A stretch of 64,000 nucleotides of DNA. Origin: Ilumatobacter fluminis. Its GTDB lineage: Bacteria > Actinomycetota > Acidimicrobiia > Acidimicrobiales > Ilumatobacteraceae. Shown piece by piece: positions 7,572-16,152 of the stretch. Position 1 is the first letter of the stretch. Every line of letters starts with the position of its first letter. A program made the translations under genes and the position numbers. Below the pieces are notes generated by a model. That model was not told where the DNA came from. It searched no databases and saw only the letters and a program-made list of their open reading frames with translations. The stretch lies in assembly GCF_004364865.1 (NCBI RefSeq), contig NZ_SOAU01000001.1, positions 2,760,001-2,824,000 of the forward strand, read 5' to 3'.

Positions 7572-9101
7572 ATGTTCGGGACGGAGAAGACGGTCGTGCG
7601 CCGGTGGCCGGCCGATCCCGATCACCGACGCATCATCGACGCCCCACGTGACGACCTGGTCGTCGAACGGGCCACCGATGCCGGTGAGTTCGAGCAGGAG
7701 CAGGGCCCGTTTCGCGCGTACCGTCGTTCCGTCGTCACGGAGGGCGACGAACTGGTCGAGACGACGCAGTATCGGCTGACGATCCCCTGGTTCGCGTGGC
7801 TCTTCGCGCTCCCCGTTCGATGGACCCTTCAACGGCGGGGAGCCGTGCACCGATCCGCTCCCCCGTGGTGGGCACCACCCGACCGCATCGACGAGCGCCA
7901 GGCGCTCGTGCTCGGCCTGCTCGCCGCAGCGTCGATGTCGTCCGCGTTCACGAACACCCTCTTCACCCAGACCGCACAGTTCGCGGCCGACGACTTCGGC
8001 GTGAGCGACACCGGGTTCGGCAATGCGATGAGCGTCGTCCGACTCGGCATCGTCATCGCCCTCCCACTCGCCGCGATCGCCGACCGTGTCGGGCGACAAC
8101 GGGTGATGCGCTTCGCGGCGTGGGCCGCTCCCCTGATCTGCGCGCTCGGCGCCGTGGCCCCGACGTTCCCGACGCTCGTCGCGACCCAGTCGGTCGGCCG
8201 ACCACTCGGTCTGGCGCTCGACTTCCTCATCGCCGTGGTCGTCGCCGAGGAGATGCCCCGCAACAGCCGGGCTTACGCCGTCAGCGTGATGGCGATGGCG
8301 GCCGGGCTCGGCGCCGGGATCGCCGTGATGGCGCTCCCACTGGCCGATCTCGGACCGAGCGCGTGGCGTCTGGTCTATGTCGTCACCCTGATCTGGCTCG
8401 TGGTGGCGGTCGACATCACCCGTCGCCTCCCCGAGACCACCCGCTTCGAGCGTCCGCACGTCATCGCCCCGCCGCTCGACAAGTCACGGTTCGCGATCCT
8501 GGCGATCGTCGCCATCTGCGCCAACTTCTTCGTCGCACCGGCCAGCGGCTTCCAGAACCGCTACCTCGACGAGGTGCGCGGCTTCAGCGCTTCCGAGATC
8601 GCCCTGTTCACCCTCATCACCGCGACGCCCGCCGGGCTCGGTCTGGTGGTCGGCGGCAAGCTCGCCGACATCCGCGGCCGTCGGCGACTGATCGCGATCA
8701 CGATCCCGGTGGCCACGGTGCTCGTGCTCGGGTCGTTCGTCGTTGCGGGCCTCCCCATGTGGCTCGCTGCGTTCGGCGGCGGATTCGTCGGCGGCATCGC
8801 CTACCCGGCGCTCGCCGTGTATCGCGCCGAGTTGTTCCCGACCGGCAACCGGGGCCGCGCCGCCGGCATGCTCACGGCCGCTGCCCTGTTGGGCGGTATC
8901 GGCGGGTTGCAGCTCGTCGGGCGTCTCCTCGACCGGGGCGCCGGCTACGGCACGGTCATCGGCCTCGTGGCGCTCGGGCAGCTCGTCGTCGTGGTCGTCG
9001 TGCTCCGGTGGTTCCCGGAGACGGCGCACCGCACCCTCGAAGATCTCAACCCCGAAGACGCGACGCCGGCACCGACCGACGCGCCGCGTCTCAGCCCCTG
9101 A
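7572..9101 (+). CDS. MFS transporter with an unusual N-terminal soluble segment
   Basis: The 509-residue protein has about 105 residues ahead of the first conserved transmembrane helix, including an aromatic amphipathic stretch (TIPWFAWLFALPVRW). It then has about 12 helices with the MFS motif A in both halves (ADRVGRQRV after helix 2, ADIRGRRRL after helix 8). This predicts a proton-coupled secondary transporter in the cytoplasmic membrane; the substrate is not indicated. The N-terminal segment could be a START- or DUF-like cytosolic module. Its last 11 bases overlap the 3' end of the convergent hydrolase gene. Confidence 0.82.
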   Translation: MFGTEKTVVRRWPADPDHRRIIDAPRDDLVVERATDAGEFEQEQGPFRAYRRSVVTEGDELVETTQYRLTIPWFAWLFALPVRWTLQRRGAVHRSAPPWWAPPDRIDERQALVLGLLAAASMSSAFTNTLFTQTAQFAADDFGVSDTGFGNAMSVVRLGIVIALPLAAIADRVGRQRVMRFAAWAAPLICALGAVAPTFPTLVATQSVGRPLGLALDFLIAVVVAEEMPRNSRAYAVSVMAMAAGLGAGIAVMALPLADLGPSAWRLVYVVTLIWLVVAVDITRRLPETTRFERPHVIAPPLDKSRFAILAIVAICANFFVAPASGFQNRYLDEVRGFSASEIALFTLITATPAGLGLVVGGKLADIRGRRRLIAITIPVATVLVLGSFVVAGLPMWLAAFGGGFVGGIAYPALAVYRAELFPTGNRGRAAGMLTAAALLGGIGGLQLVGRLLDRGAGYGTVIGLVALGQLVVVVVVLRWFPETAHRTLEDLNPEDATPAPTDAPRLSP

Positions 9102-9672
9102 ACTCGCTGCCGAGCACTCGCTCGAGGAAGTCGACGACGGCACCGGCGATGGTGTGATCGCAACCCTTGAGGTCGTGACCCTTCCGATCGACGAACAGGT
9201 GCTGCACCTTGGCCTTGCGGGGCATCGTGGCCGTCCACTCGCGGATCTCGTCCGGGGTGCCGAACGTGTCGTTGGTGCCCGAGATGAACAGCGTCGGCAC
9301 GTTCACCTGCGGCAGGTGCTCGACGCGCAGCCGGTCGGGCTTGCCCGGCGGGTGCAACGGATAGCTGACGAGCACCAGACCGGCCAGGTTGGGTGGCGGT
9401 GGCTGCTCGTCGACGCCGGCGGCGATCATCGAGCACACCCGGCCACCCATCGATCGGCCTCCCAGCACGAGCGGTTCGTCGTCGGGGAGCCCGGCGATGT
9501 CGTCGCGGATCGAGGCCATGAGCTTCGGCGCACGGTCGGGGGCCTTGCGACCTTCCTTGCGGTACGGGAAGTCGGCCCGGACACAACGGTGCGGCGCCAC
9601 CCACCGCTCGATGGCCGCCAGTGACGAGTGCGACGAGTCGGAGCCCGCACCGGGATACAGCAGCAGCGTCAC
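9091..9672 (-). CDS. Alpha/beta hydrolase of the KANL3/Tex30 type
   Basis: From a GTG at 9672 a 193-residue protein runs TLLLYPGAGSDSSHSSLA, with the nucleophile elbow GGRSMGGR (Ser in the G-x-S-x-G position), a FISGTNDTFG block holding the likely acid, and a C-terminal DRKGHDLKG with the likely His. This is a compact dienelactone-hydrolase-like fold found in many bacteria, with unknown substrate. The GTG overlaps the upstream J-domain gene's TGA by four bases (GTGA), so translation is probably coupled. The longer upstream reading frame has no hydrolase similarity and is rejected. Confidence 0.8.
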   Translation of the reverse strand: MTLLLYPGAGSDSSHSSLAAIERWVAPHRCVRADFPYRKEGRKAPDRAPKLMASIRDDIAGLPDDEPLVLGGRSMGGRVCSMIAAGVDEQPPPPNLAGLVLVSYPLHPPGKPDRLRVEHLPQVNVPTLFISGTNDTFGTPDEIREWTATMPRKAKVQHLFVDRKGHDLKGCDHTIAGAVVDFLERVLGSEFRG

Positions 9673-10370
9673 GACGCCTCCGCCGACAGGATCCGGCGGG
9701 CTTCGTTCAGGTCGAGGATCGCCTTGCTGGCGTCGGTTGCCTCGCCGCCGTGATCGGGGTGGACGTCGCGCATCCGGCGACGGTAGCTCTTGGTCACGTC
9801 GCGTTTCGACGGCGTCGGACCCTCGAGGTCGAACCCGAGCACCTCCATCGCCCACCCACGCGGATCGGCGAGCGCCGTGAGTGCGGTCGACGTGGAGCCG
9901 GCCAGGTACGCCACCAGCGCCGGGCCGATCGGGCCCCGCCACGTGAGCGCCTTCGTCAACACCGGCGTGACGAGACGACGGTGTGACATGTCGAGTCGCT
10001 CCGCTGCGTAGACGGCACCGAGCACCATCGCCAGGTCGCTCCCGTGGGTACCGAACTCGAACTCGATGTCGTCACCCTCGCCGTGCATCTGGTGCAAGCT
10101 GCGGGCCAACCCGTGCCGATCGACCTGGAACCGGTGGCGCAGGCGTGGCTGCACGACGCGCTGACCACGTTCGATCTCGGTGATCAGCCGCTTGATGTCG
10201 TTGTGCAGGTCGGGACCGACCGCCGCGATGTGGCGGGCGACGACCGCGCCGAGCAGGAGCCCACCGAAGCCGGGAGGCGGATCGGTCGGCAGGATGAGGT
10301 TGCCCAACGACACGCGTCGGGTCGGGACCGCCGGCCTGGTGTGATAGATCTCGAGCTCGGCGAGCAGCAC
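9669..10370 (-). CDS. J-domain (DnaJ-like) protein with novel N-terminal region
   Basis: The last ~60 of 233 residues form a J domain: VTKSYRRRMRDVHPDHGGEA with the obligatory HPD at 204-206 and a following helix (ILDLNEARRIL). J domains stimulate Hsp70 (DnaK) ATPase. The first 170 residues are unlike DnaJ/CbpA. They contain a GGLLLGAVVARHIAAVG hydrophobic helix and a charged HHR-rich middle, and I do not recognise them. With the J domain at the C-terminus, this is a class III-type J protein. It is coupled to the hydrolase downstream and lies three bases after the gene upstream, so the three form an operon. Confidence 0.78.
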   Translation of the reverse strand: MLLAELEIYHTRPAVPTRRVSLGNLILPTDPPPGFGGLLLGAVVARHIAAVGPDLHNDIKRLITEIERGQRVVQPRLRHRFQVDRHGLARSLHQMHGEGDDIEFEFGTHGSDLAMVLGAVYAAERLDMSHRRLVTPVLTKALTWRGPIGPALVAYLAGSTSTALTALADPRGWAMEVLGFDLEGPTPSKRDVTKSYRRRMRDVHPDHGGEATDASKAILDLNEARRILSAEAS

Positions 10371-10373
10371 CGG

Positions 10374-11153
10374 CTACACCCAGTCGCGACAGACCCCGTG
10401 CAGGGCGTTCGCCGCTTCCTTGATCTCGTCGGTCGGGCGCCCGTTCTCGAAGGTCGCGACCAGTGCCGTCGCTGCTCCGACCATGGTCGCCCACGGACCC
10501 CCGGCCATGCCGAACGGCGGCGCCGACGGCGAGAGCCTCGGCACGAGGGCGAGCAGGGAGTCACGTGACGATCCGTGGGTCGGATCACGGCGCAGCTTGT
10601 CGGCGGCGCTGTACAGCGCGTGCAACGCACCGTCGGGGGCCTCGGTGTCCTCGTCGAGCGACGCGACCTCACCGGCCTCGATGGCGTCGAGCAGGTCGTC
10701 GACGACGTGTTCGGCATCGGTCGCGACGAACAGCGTCGTGTCGTGCCAGCGGTGTGGGATCTCGGCCTCGACCAGCGCCTGTTGCAGCGAGAGCAGGTCG
10801 GCCCGCTTCCACTCGTCGAGCCCGAACTCGGTCGCAGCGTCGTCGTCGCCGAGCACGACCGGGAACGGGCCGATCTCGGCCTCCAGCTGCTCGAAGAGCT
10901 GATCGACCGGACCCTCGAGGTGTTCGGGGATGACCAGCTCGTCGTCCTCCCAGACGTGGGGCACGGCGTTCTCGGCCAGCGTCTCGGCGAGTTCGGCCCG
11001 CTGGTCGATGCTCCAACCCGCGAGGTCGTAGTGCACCTTCACCTGGTCGGGATCGTTCGGGTCGAAATCGAAGTCCGGATGGGGCGGGGCGCCGGCGGCG
11101 ACATCGGTCGATGTCTCTTCGCCGTCGCCACCCGACTTGTTCACGAACGCCAT
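10374..11153 (-). CDS. Hypothetical protein with a duplicated ~55-residue domain
   Basis: The 259-residue acidic protein contains two related units, near residues 39-95 and 108-162. Each has a D-x-A/W-G/K helix, an LAETLAENAVPHVWEDDELVIP-type segment (second copy LQQALVEAEIPHRWHDTTLFVA), and a final helix (VDQLFEQLEAEI / VDDLLDAIEAGE). The I/V-P-H-x-W core is shared. The C-terminal third is helical and ends ALHGVCRDWV. It has no signal peptide or membrane helix, so it is cytosolic. I recognise the unit as a recurring actinobacterial small domain but cannot name a function. It heads the operon with the J-domain protein and hydrolase. Confidence 0.7.
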   Translation of the reverse strand: MAFVNKSGGDGEETSTDVAAGAPPHPDFDFDPNDPDQVKVHYDLAGWSIDQRAELAETLAENAVPHVWEDDELVIPEHLEGPVDQLFEQLEAEIGPFPVVLGDDDAATEFGLDEWKRADLLSLQQALVEAEIPHRWHDTTLFVATDAEHVVDDLLDAIEAGEVASLDEDTEAPDGALHALYSAADKLRRDPTHGSSRDSLLALVPRLSPSAPPFGMAGGPWATMVGAATALVATFENGRPTDEIKEAANALHGVCRDWV

Positions 11154-11273
11154 GTACGCACGCTACCGGCGCCGCCGCGACCCCGACCGCGAAACCTCGT
11201 TGGAACGACCGGCACCCACCTGTCACGATGCAGTCGCACTTCGCTCACGACGACCGAAAGGAGGTCCGACACC

Positions 11274-11360
11274 ATGATCCAGATCATCCGCCTCGAGCAC
11301 ACCGGCCGGTCGATCGGCGACCCCGCGGGCCTCCGCGGCGTCACCGCGACGATCGGCTGA
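11274..11360 (+). CDS. Very small ORF (28 residues) with a consensus ribosome site
   Basis: ATG 11274 follows an AAAGGAGGT sequence (11257-11265), a perfect match to the 16S anti-Shine-Dalgarno, at 8-base spacing. The product begins MIQIIRLEHTGRSIGD and ends VTATIG. It lacks a signal sequence or recognisable motif. The strength of the ribosome site, rare in this window, argues for real translation. It could be a leader peptide for the second small ORF 151 bases downstream. It lies divergently to the 10374-11153 gene. Confidence 0.5.
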   Translation: MIQIIRLEHTGRSIGDPAGLRGVTATIG

Positions 11361-11511
11361 GTCCGAGCGGGCGCACGCCTGCTCCTCCCGACCTCGAGCA
11401 CCTCTCCTCCGAGCACGCGCGCCCGCGTCGTCGCCCGACACGGCCACGACCCCGGCGCGTCCAGATCCCCCCCAACCCAACCAACCCCGACCATGCCGAA
11501 AGGGCACCACC

Positions 11512-11652
11512 ATGTACGAAACCTTCAACACCCAGCTGTGCCGTCAGTACGCCGCCGACCGTCGAGCGACCCTCGAGCGTCAGGCATACGTCGCCCGGGT
11601 GGCGCGCCAAGCGCGTCTCACCCGACGCGAACGACATCGAAGGCACAGGTAG
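11512..11652 (+). CDS. Small highly basic protein (46 residues)
   Basis: ATG 11512 is preceded by GAAAGGGCACCACC. The product begins MYETFNTQLCRQYAADRRAT and ends in an Arg/His cluster; about a third of its residues are Arg, Lys or His. Amphipathic helices with nucleic-acid-binding character are plausible. A strong stem-loop follows seven bases after the stop, so this is the end of a transcription unit that probably includes the 28-residue ORF. I do not recognise a family. Confidence 0.5.
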   Translation: MYETFNTQLCRQYAADRRATLERQAYVARVARQARLTRRERHRRHR

Positions 11653-11658
11653 ACCAGC

Positions 11659-11696
11659 ACGGGTGGGACGGCCGCGAGCGCGGCCGTCCCACCCGT
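11659..11696 (+). terminator. Strong stem-loop terminator after the small ORFs
   Basis: Perfect 18-bp GC-rich stem (11659-11676 with 11679-11696, ACGGGTGGGACG...) and a two-base loop. There is no T-tract, as is usual in actinobacteria. It lies between the rightward small ORFs and the 3' end of the leftward aminotransferase (stop 11701), so it could serve both. Confidence 0.8.
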
Positions 11697-11700
11697 CGGT

Positions 11701-13209
11701 TCAGGCGGAGTCGCGGATGATGCGACAGTTCGCTGCGACGAACTCGGCCCGGCCGATCTCGTCGGTCGAGCGGTCGAGGAAGCTCTGCAGGAAACAGATC
11801 AACCGGTAGACGTCGGTGAAGTTGCTGGCGACGCCGACCGACACCCGAACGGCGGCGACGAGCAGGTCGTAGCGATCGAGCATCTCACGGCGCAGGTCCA
11901 TGAACGAGACTGCGTCGCTGCGCCCGAAGAAGTCACGCATGTCGTCGGCGGTCAGCCCGTGTGCCACCTCACCGGCTCCGGGATTGCAGAAACAGCCGGT
12001 GCGCAGCGAGATGTTCACACCGTTCGCGAGCTCTTCGACCCGCCGGTCGTCGATCGGCCGACCATCGGGGTCGTGCAGGACGAACGAGATCGTGCCGCCA
12101 CGCGACTCGGTCGAGGTCGGTCCGAACACCCGCACCAACGGCGCGCCGTTCGTGTGGCGAAGCGAACCGAGTGCGCCGAGGAGCCACTCGGTCAGACAGC
12201 GAACCCGCTCGTGGATGACCTCGACCCCGATGCGGTCGAGGTGACGCAGCCCGGTCTCGACCGCCGGGATGTTCAGGTAGTCGACCGTACCGTCCTCGAA
12301 CGCCGCCTCGTCGTCGTGGAGGTAGTAGCCGTCGCCCTGCACCGACGCGATGGTGATCGTGCCGCCGGCGAACCACGGTCGGTGCAGCGAACCGAGCCGA
12401 TCGCGCCGGATGAGCAGGCAGCCGATCCCGGTCGGGAAACCCATCAGCTTGTAGAACGAGAACGCCGCGAAATCGGGGCGGAGCGCGGCGATGTCGACCC
12501 GGTTGGTCGGGGCGAACGCAGCCATGTCGACCAGGACGTCCCAGCCGTGTTCGTGGGCCTCGTCGACGAGATCGAGCGGGTGTTGGACCCCCGAGTAGTT
12601 CGACTGGGCCGGGAACGCGAGCAGGTTGCGTTTCGAGCGGTCGGCTCCCGACAACACCTCGGTCATCGCCGCTCGGTCGAGTCGGAGCTCGGGCGCCACG
12701 ACCGGCACGTAGTCGACCGCTGCGCCTCGCGCCTTGGCGAACTCCCGGATGCCGTTGACCGAGTTGTGATTGTCGTACGTGAGCGCGAAGTGGCTGCCGC
12801 GCTCGAACCGGTACGACTCACCGACGACCCTGAGCGCCCCGCTCGCATTCGGGGTGAACACCACGAGATAGTCGTCGTCGGGGGCGTCGAAGAACTCGGC
12901 GACGTATCGCCGGGCCCCCTCGACCAGCTCCGTCATGGCCAGCGAGGTCGGGTTCGCCGAGTGCGGATTGCCGAGCACGCGAGTCCGGAGCAGTTCGGCG
13001 TGGGCATCGATCTGCGACGCGGCGTGCATCCCGCCACCGGTGTAGTCGAGATACACCTGGTCGGTCTCGTCGAGTCGGGCGTACTCGTCGGCGCGGAGCC
13101 GGGCGAGTGAACCGTCGGCGTCGAAGTCGGGGTGGTGTGCGACGAAGTCTGCGGCAGCGGTCGGCAGGAGATCGGGTGCGAACTTCGGGGCCGACACGGG
13201 CGAGCTCAT
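11701..13209 (-). CDS. Class V aminotransferase, MOCOS-like cysteine desulfurase homologue
   Basis: The 502-residue PLP enzyme resembles the N-terminal domain of molybdenum-cofactor sulfurase more than IscS. It has the YLDYTGGGMHAASQID opening, FTPNASGALRVVGE, the internal aldimine Lys254 in FSFYKLMGFPTGIG, and LRTGCFCNPGAGE with Cys406 and Cys408. The latter corresponds to the persulfide-forming RTGCFCN loop of MOCOS. No MOSC domain follows. The likely reaction is cysteine desulfuration, delivering sulfur to a cofactor or other acceptor, but a lyase acting on another amino acid is possible. It is divergent from glpX across 72 bases. Confidence 0.82.
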   Translation of the reverse strand: MSSPVSAPKFAPDLLPTAAADFVAHHPDFDADGSLARLRADEYARLDETDQVYLDYTGGGMHAASQIDAHAELLRTRVLGNPHSANPTSLAMTELVEGARRYVAEFFDAPDDDYLVVFTPNASGALRVVGESYRFERGSHFALTYDNHNSVNGIREFAKARGAAVDYVPVVAPELRLDRAAMTEVLSGADRSKRNLLAFPAQSNYSGVQHPLDLVDEAHEHGWDVLVDMAAFAPTNRVDIAALRPDFAAFSFYKLMGFPTGIGCLLIRRDRLGSLHRPWFAGGTITIASVQGDGYYLHDDEAAFEDGTVDYLNIPAVETGLRHLDRIGVEVIHERVRCLTEWLLGALGSLRHTNGAPLVRVFGPTSTESRGGTISFVLHDPDGRPIDDRRVEELANGVNISLRTGCFCNPGAGEVAHGLTADDMRDFFGRSDAVSFMDLRREMLDRYDLLVAAVRVSVGVASNFTDVYRLICFLQSFLDRSTDEIGRAEFVAANCRIIRDSA

Positions 13210-13281
13210 GAGGGTCGAGCCTAGTCACGGGTGTTCCGCCCCGGCTTTGGCGCCAGGTCGCTCAGCACTACGGTGTGCCAC

Positions 13282-14280
13282 ATGCCAGGACCGGCCGCAC
13301 AGAAGCCCGACCGCAACCTCGCGATGGAGTTGGTGCGGGTCACCGAGTCCGCCGCCCTCGCCGCCGCCCGTTGGGTCGGGCGCGCCAACAAGGAGGGCGC
13401 CGATGCTGCCGCCGTCGACGCGATGCGTCTCAGTCTGGCGAGCGTCCAGATGGACGGCGTCGTCGTCATCGGTGAGGGCGAGAAGGACGAGGCGCCGATG
13501 CTCTACAACGGCGAGCAGGTCGGCGACGGCGAAGATCCCAAGGTCGACGTGGCGGTCGACCCGATCGACGGCACGACGCTCACGGCCAAGGGCCTCAACA
13601 ACGCCCTGTCGGTGATCGCCGTCGGCGAACGCGGCTCGATGCTCAACCCGGGTCCGTCGTTCTACATGGACAAGATCGCCGTCGGCCCCGAGTGCGTCGG
13701 CGCGATCGACATCACCGCCAGCCCGACCCAGAACCTGCGGTGGATCGCGAAGTCGAAGCAGGAGTCGGTTCGCGACCTCACGGCGGTCATCCTCGACCGC
13801 CCCCGCCACGCCGACCTGATCGACGAGGTCCGTGCCAGCGGCGCTCGCATCCGCCTCATCAACGACGGCGACGTCTACGGCGCGATTGCGTCGGCCTGGC
13901 CCGACGCCGGCGTCGACGTGTTGTTCGGCATCGGCGGCACCCCCGAGGGCGTCATCTCGGCCGCCGCGCTCAAGGCAATGGGCGGCGAGCTGCAGGCGCG
14001 CTTCTGCCCGCAGTCGGATGCCGAGCGTGACGCGATGGTCGAGGCGAACATGGATCTCGACCGCGTCTACTCCCAGGACGACCTCGTCCAGGGCGACAAC
14101 TGCTTCTTCGCCGCCACCGGCCTCACCGATGGACAACTGCTGCGCGGCGTCCGGTTCGACGCACGCGGCGCCCGGACCCAGAGCCTGGTCATGCGCTCGC
14201 GCAGCGGTACCGTGCGTTTCATCGACGCCCGGCACCGCGTGCGCAAGCTGCAGGAGTTCAGCGCGATCGACTACTCCTGA
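13282..14280 (+). CDS. glpX: Class II fructose-1,6-bisphosphatase
   Basis: The 332-residue enzyme of the lithium-sensitive phosphatase superfamily carries out the gluconeogenic dephosphorylation of fructose 1,6-bisphosphate. It shows the metal-binding [14 protein letters not shown] and VDPIDGTT (residues 92-99), plus VGIxGGTPEG-like [18 protein letters not shown] and the [10 protein letters not shown] block, all typical of GlpX. ATG 13282 matches the family N-terminus ([18 protein letters not shown]); an in-frame ATG at 13231 would add 17 unmatched residues. This is the main FBPase type in actinobacteria. It faces the substrate-binding-protein gene tail to tail. Confidence 0.95.
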   Translation: MPGPAAQKPDRNLAMELVRVTESAALAAARWVGRANKEGADAAAVDAMRLSLASVQMDGVVVIGEGEKDEAPMLYNGEQVGDGEDPKVDVAVDPIDGTTLTAKGLNNALSVIAVGERGSMLNPGPSFYMDKIAVGPECVGAIDITASPTQNLRWIAKSKQESVRDLTAVILDRPRHADLIDEVRASGARIRLINDGDVYGAIASAWPDAGVDVLFGIGGTPEGVISAAALKAMGGELQARFCPQSDAERDAMVEANMDLDRVYSQDDLVQGDNCFFAATGLTDGQLLRGVRFDARGARTQSLVMRSRSGTVRFIDARHRVRKLQEFSAIDYS

Positions 14281-14292
14281 TCGCACTCCCCG

Positions 14293-14314
14293 CCCGCCGG
14301 ATCATCCGGCCGGG
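14293..14314. terminator. Stem-loop between convergent glpX and the substrate-binding protein gene
   Basis: CCCGCCGGA (14293-14301), loop TCA, and TCCGGCCGGG pair with a single bulge. The loop is the stop codon of the leftward gene and the stem covers its last codons, so it would work mainly for glpX. Confidence 0.4.
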
Positions 14315-16149
14315 CTCGGGTAGTCGGGCGGCGTCTCCTCCGCCGGAGCCACCTCGTAGATCGTGATGCCTCCGGCCGGGTCGAACAGCGCCGACTCGGT
14401 CGGCCACTCACCCGGCAGGTACCGGGTGCCACCGTCGACGAACACGTACATCCCGGTACCGTCCTTGCGGATCTCGTCGGGCCCTTCGGCCGACTCGTCC
14501 CACCAGATCAACGCGGCGTCGTCGACGCCGCTGAAGTCGACACCGTCCCAGTAGCCGCGCTCGCCGTACGACAGGAACGGCTCGGTGATGCCCGGCGTCG
14601 TCGTCGGACCGTCGAACAACGCAGCACTCATGTTCTCCGGGGTGAGATCGGGTCCGGTCTGTTGGATCCCGCTGACGAGCAGTGCCATGTTCGGGATCAG
14701 CACGCCGATCGTGTCGGCAGCGGGAGGCTCCTCGCCGGTCCACCACCGGTACAGCGCAAAATAGCCCGACTCCTCGGGGGTGACCGGTACGGCGCCGTGC
14801 GTGACGCCGAATGCGTTCGCCCACTGGGACTGGTCGTACGTGCGACCGAACGCCGTGAGGTCGGACAGCGCCGGCGCAACGAGCACCCATTCGGGGAAGT
14901 ACTCCTGCGCCGTGGCCTCGCGGGTGATGTCGCGCGGCGCCACGCCATCGCCGGCGATGACGACCGTCGTCACCGCCGACGACTTCAGCTTCGCCACGAT
15001 CTGTGATGCCTGCTGCTGGATCGAGCCCGGGTCGAGGGTGTAGGGCAGCACCTCGACGACATCGGCCCCGTCGGCGGTGAGACCGCTGACGAAATCATCG
15101 GCGAGCGCCGGTGATTCGGGGCTCGACGACAGATACACGTGCCCGAAGGTTCGGGGCTGGCCCTGATAGGCCTCGTCGCCGGCAAAGGAGGCGTTGCCCC
15201 CGATCAGCTGCTTCGAGATGAACTCCCGTCCGTGGTCGCGAGCCTGCGCTGCCCCGATCGCCAGGCCGTACACGTACGGTGCGCGATCGGCGTACCAGGC
15301 CTGCGGCTGACCCGGCGTGCATCCGATGCAGACGATCCCGCGCGCCGCGAGTTCGTCGGCGAAGGCGTTCGTGAGCGCCGGTCCGCCCAGCACCGCGAAC
15401 GGTTCGAAGTCCTCGGCGATGCGCACGGCGTCGGCGCGTGCGGTCACCTCGTCGTTGGCGATGCCGGAACTGACATAGGTCTCGTAGTCGATCGACCGTC
15501 CGTAGAACTCGTAGTAGCTCGAGAACATGTCGAGCATCGATCGCAGCGTCGCCTCGGCCTCGTCGTTGCTGTCGTCGACGGCGATCGCGTCGGTCAGGTA
15601 CGAGATGATCGGATCGTCGTCGGGGCCGAGGTACTGGACCACCTTGATCGAGTCGGCGGTGACACCGGTCGCCGTGGCTCCCCCGTTGTCACCCTCGAAC
15701 GGGGCGTAGCACCCCGGCGCGAAGTACCACTTCATGGCAACGGTGCCGAGCTCGGTGTCGCACCGCTCACCCCATTCGACAGCGACACCCTGCTCCTCGG
15801 CCTCGGCGAACGACAGCGGATACGTGATGTCGCCGGTGGGCTGATCGGGGTCGGTCGAGTCGGGCTCGGTCGCCTCCGGCTCGGTCGAGTCGGGTTCGGT
15901 CGCCTCGGGGTCGGTGTCCTCCGGCTCCTCGCCGTCAGGATCGGTCGCCTCGGGTTCGGTCGCGTCGGGTTCGACGTCGATGGCCGTCGTGTCGGCGGCC
16001 GTCGTGTCGGTGGTGTCGTCGTCATCGCCGCCCGTCGCCACCACGAGTCCGACGACGGCACCGACGACGAGGACGATCCCGACGATCGGCCCCCACTTCT
16101 TGAGATTCGCCGATGACGAACCGTCGTCACCGCTGTGTGCTGGTTGCAT
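14302..16149 (-). CDS. Membrane-anchored Liv-type substrate-binding protein
   Basis: The 615-residue protein has a single N-terminal transmembrane helix (about residues 21-41, GPIVGIVLVVGAVVGLVVA) without a lipobox. An acidic TEPEATEPDST-type linker (about 43-105) follows, then a periplasmic-binding-protein type I domain (GVTADSIKVVQYLGPDDDP ... AVLGGPALTNAFADELAARGIVCIG ... VVIAGDGVAPRDITREA). Such domains bind branched-chain amino acids, amides or urea; the ligand is not decided here. It is the last gene of the importer operon, three bases after the MFS-ATPase fusion gene. The anchor plus linker replaces the usual lipid anchor. Six or more cysteines in the binding domain suggest disulfides. 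Confidence 0.85.
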   Translation of the reverse strand: MQPAHSGDDGSSSANLKKWGPIVGIVLVVGAVVGLVVATGGDDDDTTDTTAADTTAIDVEPDATEPEATDPDGEEPEDTDPEATEPDSTEPEATEPDSTDPDQPTGDITYPLSFAEAEEQGVAVEWGERCDTELGTVAMKWYFAPGCYAPFEGDNGGATATGVTADSIKVVQYLGPDDDPIISYLTDAIAVDDSNDEAEATLRSMLDMFSSYYEFYGRSIDYETYVSSGIANDEVTARADAVRIAEDFEPFAVLGGPALTNAFADELAARGIVCIGCTPGQPQAWYADRAPYVYGLAIGAAQARDHGREFISKQLIGGNASFAGDEAYQGQPRTFGHVYLSSSPESPALADDFVSGLTADGADVVEVLPYTLDPGSIQQQASQIVAKLKSSAVTTVVIAGDGVAPRDITREATAQEYFPEWVLVAPALSDLTAFGRTYDQSQWANAFGVTHGAVPVTPEESGYFALYRWWTGEEPPAADTIGVLIPNMALLVSGIQQTGPDLTPENMSAALFDGPTTTPGITEPFLSYGERGYWDGVDFSGVDDAALIWWDESAEGPDEIRKDGTGMYVFVDGGTRYLPGEWPTESALFDPAGGITIYEVAPAEETPPDYPSPAG

Positions 16150-16152
16150 GAT

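Noticed and set aside
11202-11230. ECF promoter (GGAAC ... CGAT) before the small ORFs
   Set aside because: The -10 match is too poor and spacing uncertain.
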